Shown here one piece after another: positions 6,819 to 13,098 of a stretch of DNA of 17,680 nt. The number at the start of each line of letters is the position of its first letter. Positions within the stretch are counted from its first letter, which is position 1. Under the pieces are notes generated by a model that was given only the letters and a program-made list of their open reading frames with translations, ran no database searches and was not told the DNA's origin. A program made the position numbers and the translations under genes. Source of the DNA: Anaerolineaceae bacterium UBA6107 (GTDB taxonomy: Bacteria; Chloroflexota; Anaerolineae; Anaerolineales; Anaerolineaceae); contig DIWL01000002.1 of the NCBI GenBank assembly GCA_002428455.1, positions 4,770-22,449 on the forward strand. Direction: 5' to 3'.

Positions 6819-8571
6819 GAGCAGGTTTCCTGTTCTGATTGGAATGCCCCGGTTTGACCACGCCGGGAGGAGTAGATTTGCCAGGTCTTGAAGCGGTCAC
6901 AAGGTCTTTTTGAAGGGCTTTTCTGTGGAGGTTCTTCTCCACAAATAGGGGTTCGCCGGTGAAAGGATCCTGCTCCGTGTAATACATGAGGCTGGCATAG
7001 GTGGAGGGGGTGGGTGTGAAAACCTGAACCTGTTCCGGCAGCACCTGCAAGCTGGTTAAGACAAATTTCCTCAGCGCTTTCATTTCCTTGTCACTACTGC
7101 CGGGATACGCTGCGATCAGATAATATGTCAGGTACTGATCTTTACCTGCCTTGCGCGACAGGGTCTGAAATTTCTCTTTAAATTTCAGCAGGAAATCAGT
7201 CGAGGGTTTACCCATCAGGCTCAATACGACCTGTTCCGAGTGTTCCGGTGCGACTTTTAACTGACCGGATGTATGGAAGCGTACGATCTCATCCAGGTAT
7301 TGCATTCCGCATTGATGGTCTGCCATGACCATGTCATAACGTATGCCTGAACCGACCGATACTTTGTGAATGCCGGGTATCTGGCGAATCTTTTGCAGCA
7401 TTTCGATCTGCCTGGCATGGTTGATCTTCAACACCGGGCAAATCTGAGGATAAATACAGCGTTTATCTTCACATGCACCAAGTTTTAGCTTCTTCTCGCA
7501 TTCAATGCCGTACATGTTGGCGGTAGGTCCACTTAAGTCGGTGATAATCCCGTTGAAATGGGGATGGCGGGATATCCTTTCTGCTTCCTGCAGGATTGAC
7601 CCGAGGCTGCGTGAGCTGACAGTGCGGCCTTCGTGTACAGCGATCGCGCAGAAATTGCATTCTCCATAGCAACCGCGGTGGGTGGGGATGGCAAAACGGA
7701 TGGTTTCCAGGGCTTTGACCGGTCCCTGGCTTTCGTAATATGGATGTTGCGCACGCTGGAAGTCATACGAATAGATCTCATCCAATTCGGTTTGCTCTAG
7801 TGTGCGCGAAGGCGGATTTAATACTACAAAGCGATCACCCTTACGCTGTGCGAGCCCTTTTGCGGTAATCGGGTCGTTGTTGTGATAAAAGAGGTGGAAC
7901 ATCCTGGTAAATGCCAGCTTGTCCGCCAGGACCTCCTCGTAGGAGGGTAGTTCGATGTATCCGGCGGGAGATTCTTTGGCCAGATACGCCAGTCCGCGTA
8001 TGTCATGCGGTGAACGTTGTTCACGCAGGGCAGCGGCCAATTCAAGCAAGCTGACCTCGGCCATGCCGTAAAGTAAATAATCGGCTTTTGAATCGAAAAG
8101 GATGGGCGCACGCAGGCGATCGCTCCAGTAATCGTAATGGGTAATGCGCCTGAGGCTGGCTTCGATACCGCCGAGGACGATTGGAGATTTGGATTTGAAA
8201 TGCTTTTTGATCAGGTTCGTGTAGGCAATCACAGCCCGATCCGGCCGGCGGTTGTTGACCCCGCCAGGCGTGAAATCGTCAGTGCGGCGTTTGCGAAGCG
8301 TAGCCGTGTAATTTGCCACCATGGAATCAACCGTTCCACCGCTCACACCCCAGAAAAGCGCCGGTTCACCCAGGCGGGTGATATCCTGATCAGAATTGAC
8401 ATCCGGTTGTGCAATGACCCCCACGCGGTATCCCGCGTTAATCAGCACACGGCCAATCACAGCAATACCCGAATAAGGGGTATCGATGTAGGAATCGCCT
8501 GACACCAGGATGACATCCAGCTCACCCCAGCCGCGGTTTTGCATTTCAGCGTGTGTGGTTGGTAAAAACAC
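6805..8571 (-). CDS. YgiQ family radical SAM protein (UPF0313)
   Basis: Radical SAM protein of the YgiQ family, whose substrate is unknown. It has 588 residues from a GTG start at 8571, which is preceded by AGGAG with 6 bases of spacing. The N-terminal part (residues 17-75, with VSGDSYIDTPYSG and GVSGGTVDSMV) is characteristic of the family. The 4Fe-4S cluster motif CxxxCxxC is CYGECNFC (Cys301, Cys305, Cys308). A second cysteine group (Cys358, 367, 372, 378) follows the family-typical LSGPTANMYG near 347-355, and may hold an auxiliary cluster. The C terminus is basic and unstructured-looking (PGKSTPPGVVKPGHSNQNRK). It is followed with a 14-bp overlap by the RlmL-like gene. Confidence 0.93.
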   Translation of the reverse strand: MFLPTTHAEMQNRGWGELDVILVSGDSYIDTPYSGIAVIGRVLINAGYRVGVIAQPDVNSDQDITRLGEPALFWGVSGGTVDSMVANYTATLRKRRTDDFTPGGVNNRRPDRAVIAYTNLIKKHFKSKSPIVLGGIEASLRRITHYDYWSDRLRAPILFDSKADYLLYGMAEVSLLELAAALREQRSPHDIRGLAYLAKESPAGYIELPSYEEVLADKLAFTRMFHLFYHNNDPITAKGLAQRKGDRFVVLNPPSRTLEQTELDEIYSYDFQRAQHPYYESQGPVKALETIRFAIPTHRGCYGECNFCAIAVHEGRTVSSRSLGSILQEAERISRHPHFNGIITDLSGPTANMYGIECEKKLKLGACEDKRCIYPQICPVLKINHARQIEMLQKIRQIPGIHKVSVGSGIRYDMVMADHQCGMQYLDEIVRFHTSGQLKVAPEHSEQVVLSLMGKPSTDFLLKFKEKFQTLSRKAGKDQYLTYYLIAAYPGSSDKEMKALRKFVLTSLQVLPEQVQVFTPTPSTYASLMYYTEQDPFTGEPLFVEKNLHRKALQKDLVTASRPGKSTPPGVVKPGHSNQNRKPAHGRK

Positions 8572-8576
8572 TTCAA

Positions 8577-8615
8577 ACTCCTGTATAGGAGTATATCATC
8601 CAGGCAATGATTGCC
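8577..8615 (-). promoter_or_regulatory. Putative ygiQ-like promoter with two palindromes
   Basis: On the minus strand TGATATACT (8598-8590) is an extended -10. A perfect 13-bp palindrome, GGCAATGATTGCC (8603-8615), sits where the -10/-35 spacer should be and looks like an operator. A second inverted repeat, ACTCCT-gtat-AGGAGT (8577-8592), covers both the -10 and the ribosome-binding site of the GTG at 8571. The predicted transcription start near 8583 would give a leader of only about 12 bases. Confidence 0.4.
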
Positions 8616-8616
8616 A

Positions 8617-8646
8617 TGAAAAAGAAAACAGCCGGAAGGCTGCTTT
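8617..8646 (-). terminator. Rho-independent terminator of the slyD-like gene
   Basis: Reading the minus strand, a stem AAAGCAGCC/GGCTGTTTT (one G-U pair, TTCC loop, 8646-8625) is followed by TTTTCTTTTT down to about 8619. It begins 11 bases after the stop codon of the SlyD-like gene. The opposite strand has no T-run, so it acts on the minus strand only. Confidence 0.8.
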
Positions 8647-8657
8647 CGAAGTAGCGA

Positions 8658-9167
8658 CTAGTCGTCATGATGTCCATGTTCACCCAGGTGAACATGGCCG
8701 TGTTCCAATTCCTCAGCCGTAGCCGGCCTCAGCCCGGTGATCTTGACTTCGAATTCCAGGTCATCGCCAGCAAGCGGATGATTGAAATTGAAAGTAACTG
8801 TATCCAGGTTGATCTCTTCAACGAAAGCCGTCATTTCAGTACCGTCCTCGTCTTCGAAAGTCACTTCCATATCCGGTTCCAGGGTAAATTCTTCAGGGAA
8901 CTCGTCTTTTGACATCTCAACGATCTGTTCCGGATCAAATTCACCGTAGCCATCGGCAGCTTTGACCAGCACATGTTTTGATTCACCGACTGTCATACCT
9001 TCGATCTCGCGTTCCAACCCGGGGATAATGTGCCCGAGTCCCTGGATGAACTGCAGCGGGTCGCTGTCATCGCAAGAATCGATTACTTCGTTGTTCACTT
9101 TTAACTCGTAAACCATGCTTACGACAAGGTTCGTTGTTACTTTGTCCAATTCATTTGATGCGCTCAC
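8658..9167 (-). CDS. SlyD-like FKBP-type peptidyl-prolyl cis-trans isomerase
   Basis: Cytoplasmic prolyl isomerase and chaperone of the SlyD type, 169 residues. The FKBP core begins near residue 13 (NLVVSMVYEL) and resumes with NHPLAGDDLEFEVKITGL at 129-146. The inserted chaperone flap lies between, about residues 77-128 and rich in Asp/Glu. LGHIIPGLEREIEGM (44-58) is the canonical FKBP strand. The tail has six histidines in residues 156-167, a metal-binding trait of SlyD. The start is GTG at 9167 with a weak GTGAG nearby; starting at Met18 would remove the first core strand, so it is rejected. It has its own promoter and terminator, so it seems monocistronic. Confidence 0.92.
   Translation of the reverse strand: MSASNELDKVTTNLVVSMVYELKVNNEVIDSCDDSDPLQFIQGLGHIIPGLEREIEGMTVGESKHVLVKAADGYGEFDPEQIVEMSKDEFPEEFTLEPDMEVTFEDEDGTEMTAFVEEINLDTVTFNFNHPLAGDDLEFEVKITGLRPATAEELEHGHVHLGEHGHHDD
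8674..8697. repeat. Perfect 24-bp inverted repeat inside the slyD-like 3' end
   Basis: CCATGTTCACC, then CA, then GGTGAACATGG: two perfect 11-bp arms. They encode the histidine-rich tail (HVHLGEHG) of the SlyD-like protein, ending about 16 bases before its stop codon. The mRNA could fold into a strong hairpin with a four-base loop just upstream of the real terminator. Confidence 0.85.
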
Positions 9168-9210
9168 TTTTTCTCACTTTCCCGAGTGTTTGGTTGAATT
9201 TTGAAGCAAG

Positions 9211-9219
9211 ATTATATCA
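9211..9219 (-). promoter_or_regulatory. Extended -10 promoter of the slyD-like gene
   Basis: TGATATAAT on the minus strand (9219-9211) is a consensus TATAAT with the TGn extension. It lies about 44 bases before the GTG start at 9167. A weak -35 (TTCCAG type) lies roughly 16 bases upstream. Best core promoter in the window by sequence. Confidence 0.6.
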
Positions 9220-9270
9220 TGGCGATGAACTGCTGGAACGACACTCTCCTTATAAATGTCAGGAAGGTTA

Positions 9271-9993
9271 TCAATCCACGATTACTTCACACGTCTGAAT
9301 CAGGCCAGCAGGTTTTAATGATTCAAGTTCAAGTGTGAGCTCTTCGAACGAAAGGCTGGTCGCAAAGTGGGCGGGCAGCAATTCTCCCCAATCGATCTTA
9401 TCGATGAAGTTTCCGCCGCCTTGCTGCTGGATGCCCGTACAAAACGCGGTAAATCGATCCTTCCCAATTGCAAGAATCCTTGAAATCTCCTCCGCGTCTT
9501 GTGGAGTGCCAGCCACAGGTGTGAGAGATTCGTCAAATAAATTCCTGGAAATTGAAGTAATGCCAGTGTTATCCATCACTACAAATCCGTCTGTTCTGAT
9601 GTTATATCGATTTTCAATTTTTCTGATGGTTCGATCAGCAACCAAGCCGTCGCGGGTTACCCGAAGTGTTCTGGCAACCCTGCTATTGACTTTTAGATCT
9701 GGATTCGGGAAAAGCGGCAAGAATACGAGGTGCGTGGAATCAGAGCGGTCAATAATGGCCACCCAAATTGCGATCACACCAGGTGATCTTTTCTCGAGAT
9801 CGTTAACTTGTACCAACAGGTAATTCTTTTGCGTTTCAGCGAGTTTCTGTGGAAAAATTCTACCGGTCAAGGGTGAATCCAGTTGTGAGGCTGCCCAGAA
9901 ACCGATTATGACAAAGGCAAGAAACACTGCGGCAATCGGGATGATCAATCTTTTTTTCAAGAGGTTATCCAGAAATCCATGCTTATTGCTCAT
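9271..9993 (-). CDS. Membrane-anchored protein, possibly a degenerate LytR-CpsA-Psr domain
   Basis: 240 residues. A short basic N terminus is followed by one membrane helix (about residues 16-37, IIPIAAVFLAFVIIGFWAA), so the remainder should lie outside the membrane. The segments YLLVQVNDL, a serine/aspartate-rich turn (IIDRSDSTHLVFLPL, about 80-94) and YNIRTDGFVVMDNTGI (about 130-145) follow the order of LytR-CpsA-Psr (LCP) phosphotransferases. The conserved LCP arginine cluster and the long catalytic region are not evident, so it would be a truncated or inactive relative. The ATG at 9993 has no ribosome-binding site, but an extended -10 ends six bases upstream, which suggests a leaderless mRNA. 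LCP kinship is tentative. Confidence 0.45.
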   Translation of the reverse strand: MSNKHGFLDNLLKKRLIIPIAAVFLAFVIIGFWAASQLDSPLTGRIFPQKLAETQKNYLLVQVNDLEKRSPGVIAIWVAIIDRSDSTHLVFLPLFPNPDLKVNSRVARTLRVTRDGLVADRTIRKIENRYNIRTDGFVVMDNTGITSISRNLFDESLTPVAGTPQDAEEISRILAIGKDRFTAFCTGIQQQGGGNFIDKIDWGELLPAHFATSLSFEELTLELESLKPAGLIQTCEVIVD

Positions 9994-9999
9994 TAAAAA

Positions 10000-10008
10000 A
10001 TTGTACCA
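10000..10008 (-). promoter_or_regulatory. Extended -10 giving a leaderless transcript for the gene ending at 9993
   Basis: TGGTACAAT (10008-10000, minus strand) followed by TTTTTA and then the ATG. A start 7 bases after the -10 falls on the A of the ATG. It overlaps one arm of the inverted repeat 10006-10032, so binding there would block the promoter. No clear -35. Confidence 0.4.
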
Positions 10009-10032
10009 TTATGTCCTGCAGTGACATAATGG
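10006..10032. repeat. Perfect 10-bp inverted repeat (27 bp overall), operator or terminator
   Basis: CCATTATGTC, seven bases (CTGCAGT), GACATAATGG. Both arms match perfectly. It lies in the 63-bp gap between two minus-strand genes. It overlaps the -10 of the downstream LCP-like gene. As RNA it is a hairpin followed, after five bases, by TTTTTT, so it could also terminate the upstream ftsZ unit. Confidence 0.85.
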
Positions 10033-10056
10033 CAGCAAGTATGGAATTAATTCGGA

Positions 10057-10275
10057 TCAGGCGATGAGAATGGTTAGGGAATAAACCGCCATTCCCACGG
10101 CAAAACCGCCGCAGGATACCGCCAGAGACAATGCGAGATCCTTTTTTAGCTGTTGATCGTGATAGGACTGGTAAACAAATTTAACGATCTTGCGCAACAA
10201 CTCAGAGCGGGTCATTAACGGAATCGCTGCGTTCCAAAAACCCAGTTCGATCGTTTCGAATAGTTTGCGAAACAT
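10057..10275 (-). CDS. Small protein with a C-terminal membrane segment, unknown function
   Basis: 72 residues from the ATG at 10275 (MFRKLFETIELGFWN...). The N-terminal part is amphipathic and basic, residues 30-47 are charged (YQSYHDQQLKKDLA), and the last ~25 (SLAVSCGGFAVGMAVYSLTILI) form one membrane helix. It is tail-anchored in layout. An in-frame ATG six bases earlier (10281) exists. The AGGA at 10284-10287 is 7 bases from the later ATG but only one from the earlier, so the later start is preferred. That AGGA overlaps the stop codon of the preceding gene, implying translational coupling. No family recognised. Its place behind ftsZ makes a membrane-tether role conceivable, but that is speculation. 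Confidence 0.65.
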   Translation of the reverse strand: MFRKLFETIELGFWNAAIPLMTRSELLRKIVKFVYQSYHDQQLKKDLALSLAVSCGGFAVGMAVYSLTILIA

Positions 10276-10284
10276 TGCCATGTC

Positions 10285-10503
10285 CTAGCGCGAAGTTGAG
10301 AGTTTAAGGATCCTGCCATCATCGTTGGCAACAACACGCACTGTGCGTGGTAGGGATTTCCCGTTCTCGGTTTTTACAGAGCCTTGAAAGATCAATTGAT
10401 ACTTGTCACCCGGTAGGTTCTTAACCACGGGAGAATCTCCACGCACTTCCGGAAACTGGCTGTACACTGCGGCACAGACTGTTGATTTGGCTTTTGGGTC
10501 CAT
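10285..10503 (-). CDS. Small beta-rich conserved-looking protein, unknown function
   Basis: 72 residues, MDPKAKSTVCAAVYSQFPEV..., ending GRILKLSTSR. It has alternating hydrophobic/polar strands (YQLIFQGSV, RTVRVVAND) and no signal peptide or membrane segment, so it is probably a small cytoplasmic beta fold. The ATG at 10503 has AGGA 6 bases upstream. A longer frame upstream (to 10602) overlaps the FtsZ tail and is dismissed. It starts 10 bases after the ftsZ stop and ends 9 bases before the next start codon, so it is part of the same transcript. The family is not recognised. Confidence 0.65.
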   Translation of the reverse strand: MDPKAKSTVCAAVYSQFPEVRGDSPVVKNLPGDKYQLIFQGSVKTENGKSLPRTVRVVANDDGRILKLSTSR

Positions 10504-10513
10504 CGCATTCCTT

Positions 10514-11680
10514 TCAGCGTTGCTTACGGCGGATAAATGCCGGTATATCGATATCCGATTGAGGATCGCTTGATTCCGGACGATCCTTGGGGAGCGGATC
10601 ATCCATCAGGAAGGGAAAATCCTCTTTGGAAAGCTCCGTTTTTTCTTCCACTGGTGCTTGAAGCGGCTTTTCAACTTTGGCTGGTTTCTGATCCAGGGAT
10701 GTGGCGCCGAGTCCGGTTAGGACGAGGATCACCTGTACACGATCCTCCATCTTGGAGTCGCAGATCACCCCGGGTATGATATCCGCCACACCGCCGCACC
10801 TGACCTGCAGGCTGTTCAATGCGCCAACCACCTCAGTAAATGCAAGGTCATCACCACCTGTGAAATTCGCGATGATGCCGGTTGCATTTTCAAGGTTGAT
10901 CGATTCAAGCATGGGGTGGTGCAACGCGCGTTCCATCGCATCGCTGACCCTATTCTCTCCCTGGCCGGTTCCAATGGCAAGAAGGGATCCGCCGCCGTTT
11001 TTCATCATTGCTTTGACATGAGAAAAATCGACATTGATGAGACCCGGTTGGGTTATCAGTTCTGAGATACCCTGGATACCCTGGCGGAGGATATCGTCTG
11101 CGAGACGGAACGCCATTTCGATCGGAAGGTCTTTTGGCGCGATCTGCAATAAACGGTCATTGGGAACCGTGATCAACGTGTCAGTGTACTGATGTAATTT
11201 GGATAGACCGGCACGCGCATTTGCCTGACGGCGGCCGATTTCGAACGAGAATGGCATGCTCACGATTGCTACCACAACCGCGCCTTCTTCGCGGGCAATA
11301 TTGGCAGCGACCGGGATTGATCCGGTACCAGTTCCTCCACCCATACCGCAGGTCAGAAAGACCATATCTGCGCCGGTTAATGCGTTTTTGAGATCCGCGT
11401 AACTTTCTTCGGCTGCTGCTTCACCGATGGCTGGATCGCCGCCGGCACCTAGTCCGCGGGTAACTTTGGGACCGAGCTGGATCTTGACCGGGGCAAGACT
11501 GTTCTTGAGCACCTGTGCGTCAGAGTTAGCCGCAATGAACTCGATACCGGAAAGACCTAACTCGATCATGCGGTCAATTGCATTCTGACCACCGCCGCCA
11601 AGTCCGATTACTTTTAATACCGGCAGGTTGGCACGGATGGGAGTATGGGAGACAGTGTTGGATGATGATGGATCAGTCAT
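10514..11680 (-). CDS. ftsZ: FtsZ homologue with altered catalytic T7 loop
   Basis: Tubulin-like GTPase of the division ring, 388 residues, a normal bacterial FtsZ length. Nucleotide loops are present: GLGGGGQNAIDRM (26-38), ANSDAQVL (51-58), GLGAGGDP (76-83), the signature GGGTGTGS (114-121), MPFSFEIGRR (142-151) and VPNDRL (172-177). The T7 loop, which completes the active site of the next subunit, reads NVDFSHV (216-222): the first Asp (218) is kept, but the second (E. coli Asp212) is His221. A linker of about 50 residues leads to the C-terminal peptide DIPAFIRRKQR, the usual FtsA/SepF/ZipA-binding end. The start at 11680 has GAGAGGT upstream. It lies 3 bp after the TIM-barrel gene and outside a dcw cluster, so it may be a second FtsZ. 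Confidence 0.9.
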   Translation of the reverse strand: MTDPSSSNTVSHTPIRANLPVLKVIGLGGGGQNAIDRMIELGLSGIEFIAANSDAQVLKNSLAPVKIQLGPKVTRGLGAGGDPAIGEAAAEESYADLKNALTGADMVFLTCGMGGGTGTGSIPVAANIAREEGAVVVAIVSMPFSFEIGRRQANARAGLSKLHQYTDTLITVPNDRLLQIAPKDLPIEMAFRLADDILRQGIQGISELITQPGLINVDFSHVKAMMKNGGGSLLAIGTGQGENRVSDAMERALHHPMLESINLENATGIIANFTGGDDLAFTEVVGALNSLQVRCGGVADIIPGVICDSKMEDRVQVILVLTGLGATSLDQKPAKVEKPLQAPVEEKTELSKEDFPFLMDDPLPKDRPESSDPQSDIDIPAFIRRKQR

Positions 11681-11683
11681 AAT

Positions 11684-13006
11684 TTACCTCTCTGCCAGTT
11701 GGGTTGCAATACTTATACCATCTCCTGTTACACGGTCCACGATGCAACCATTAGCACGCAGCGCAGAAAGGGCGTCGTCAGGGAAGGTCTGTTCTCCACC
11801 AATAATGGTCACCTTTTTCGCAAGAGCTGCCTCCTGAATGGAAAAACCAATGGTAGGATGGTATTTTTGGATGAACGGGCGGGTGACCTCAAGGTGATAT
11901 TCAGCTACACCCCAATCATATAAAGGAAGTAGAAGGTAATGGTCGATCGGGTGAGAATGATTGAAGTTAATGTTGGAATCTGCGTCTTCCTTTTCGACAC
12001 CCTTTCCGGCAACCGGATTGTAATCGACCTCCGGCAGGAGCAAGTCGACGATGGGCAGGTAATCATCCTCAGTTTTAAACCAGGCGTGATCAAACTGCAT
12101 GGAGCCTGGAGCGGCACTCAATAGGTAGAAGTTGCAGCACTGTACATAATCAGGGATGGCTGTATCTTCTGTTGCGCTTCTTAATTGATCCAGGATATTC
12201 AGGCAGATCCCGGCGTGGATCTCCGGTGAATAGGAGTATCCGGGTTCCTTGATCCCCGCACCCAGCATGAAAACCGGCAATTCCTTCCCGCAAGCCGCTA
12301 AAGCTGCAGATTGCAGCCACTCAAAATTCCGGAACCCGCGCTGGTCTTCGCTATCCGGGCTTTTACCGTAGGGAAGGGTTTTCGGCCACTTAAGAGGTCC
12401 ACCTGAACCATAATCCAATTCGTGATTGTAGGTGTAAGCGTAGGAGGCGAGTCCCATTTGCTGGACCAACTCTCCATACCCTCTGCGCTCAATGGATTGC
12501 AGTGCTTGTTTGAGGAAAGAAAGGTCCCAATAATTCCCTCCCGGTTCCAAGGGAGGAAAGATCGGCATCATCCCGGATTGTGTAATGGTGGAAGCCAGGG
12601 GCAGGAAGCGATCAACAAAGCGCTCGACAAGGTCCTGTTGAACCCAACCAGCGGTTGACCAGTTGTGCATCATGTTTGGTCGTTCATAAAGGATGATGTG
12701 TTGGACACCCCATCGGGCGTACGCCTTGAAGAGTGCTTTCATTTCTCCGGCAGCGGGACTGTTTGGCAGGGGTAATAAGATGTGCAGGATCGGTTTAATG
12801 CCACCTGCAACGAGGCCGGTGATGAACTGCTCCGGGATAGCCCGGCTAGCATCCGCGAGGAGCACAAGCCAGCTCGCGTTGATCTGTTTTAATACCGGCA
12901 GCCAGGTGGAAAGATCTTTTACTGTATAGTGGTCTGTATCAGCAAAGTAATGAAACCCCATGCGGGGAGTGACCAGATCCCGAAATTTTCGTTTGTTCGC
13001 CGCCAT
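11684..13006 (-). CDS. TIM-barrel-like protein with a cell-wall-binding-like C-terminal tail
   Basis: 440 residues with no signal peptide. The N-terminal ~350 residues alternate strands and helices as in glycoside hydrolase-like TIM barrels (PRMGFHYFADTDHYTVKDLS, SWLVLLADASRAIPEQFI, GIKPILHILLPLP, HIILYERPNMMHNW). Glu108 in YERPN is a possible barrel glutamate but does not match a known catalytic motif, so activity is uncertain. The last 42 residues (VTIIGGEQTFPDDALSALRA ... RVTGDGISIATQLAER) resemble cell-wall-binding repeat 2 units. The start at 13006 has GAGGT 5 bases upstream. First gene of the ftsZ transcript, which suggests an envelope or division link. No named family recognised. Confidence 0.6.
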   Translation of the reverse strand: MAANKRKFRDLVTPRMGFHYFADTDHYTVKDLSTWLPVLKQINASWLVLLADASRAIPEQFITGLVAGGIKPILHILLPLPNSPAAGEMKALFKAYARWGVQHIILYERPNMMHNWSTAGWVQQDLVERFVDRFLPLASTITQSGMMPIFPPLEPGGNYWDLSFLKQALQSIERRGYGELVQQMGLASYAYTYNHELDYGSGGPLKWPKTLPYGKSPDSEDQRGFRNFEWLQSAALAACGKELPVFMLGAGIKEPGYSYSPEIHAGICLNILDQLRSATEDTAIPDYVQCCNFYLLSAAPGSMQFDHAWFKTEDDYLPIVDLLLPEVDYNPVAGKGVEKEDADSNINFNHSHPIDHYLLLPLYDWGVAEYHLEVTRPFIQKYHPTIGFSIQEAALAKKVTIIGGEQTFPDDALSALRANGCIVDRVTGDGISIATQLAER

Positions 13007-13051
13007 TTATTTACCTCAAAGCCTACCCTTTTCATAGGAAGAGGTGCAATT

Positions 13052-13060
13052 ATCATACCA
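13052..13060 (-). promoter_or_regulatory. Extended -10 candidate for the TIM-barrel/ftsZ unit
   Basis: TGGTATGAT on the minus strand (13060-13052), about 46 bases before the ATG at 13006. No good -35 is seen. It sits back-to-back with the plus-strand promoter at 13081-13089 in a 92-bp divergent gap. Confidence 0.4.
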
Positions 13061-13080
13061 GCTTTTTTCAACGAATACTC

Positions 13081-13089
13081 TGCTATAAT
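13081..13089 (+). promoter_or_regulatory. Extended -10 promoter of the SDR gene, near-leaderless
   Basis: TGCTATAAT has a consensus TATAAT with a TGn extension, and the ATG at 13099 follows nine bases later. A start about 7 bases downstream would leave a leader of 0-3 bases. An AGGA abuts the ATG, too close to act as a ribosome site. Confidence 0.55.
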
Positions 13090-13098
13090 TTCGTAGGA

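Noticed and set aside
9222..9255. Ten-codon GTG leader peptide frame upstream of the slyD-like gene
   Set aside because: The AGGAG is one base from the GTG, and the frame lies upstream of and across the TATAAT box, so it would not be on the slyD transcript.
10504..10602. Longer N terminus for the 72-residue protein
   Set aside because: Overlaps the conserved C-terminal peptide of FtsZ; the ATG at 10503 has its own ribosome site.
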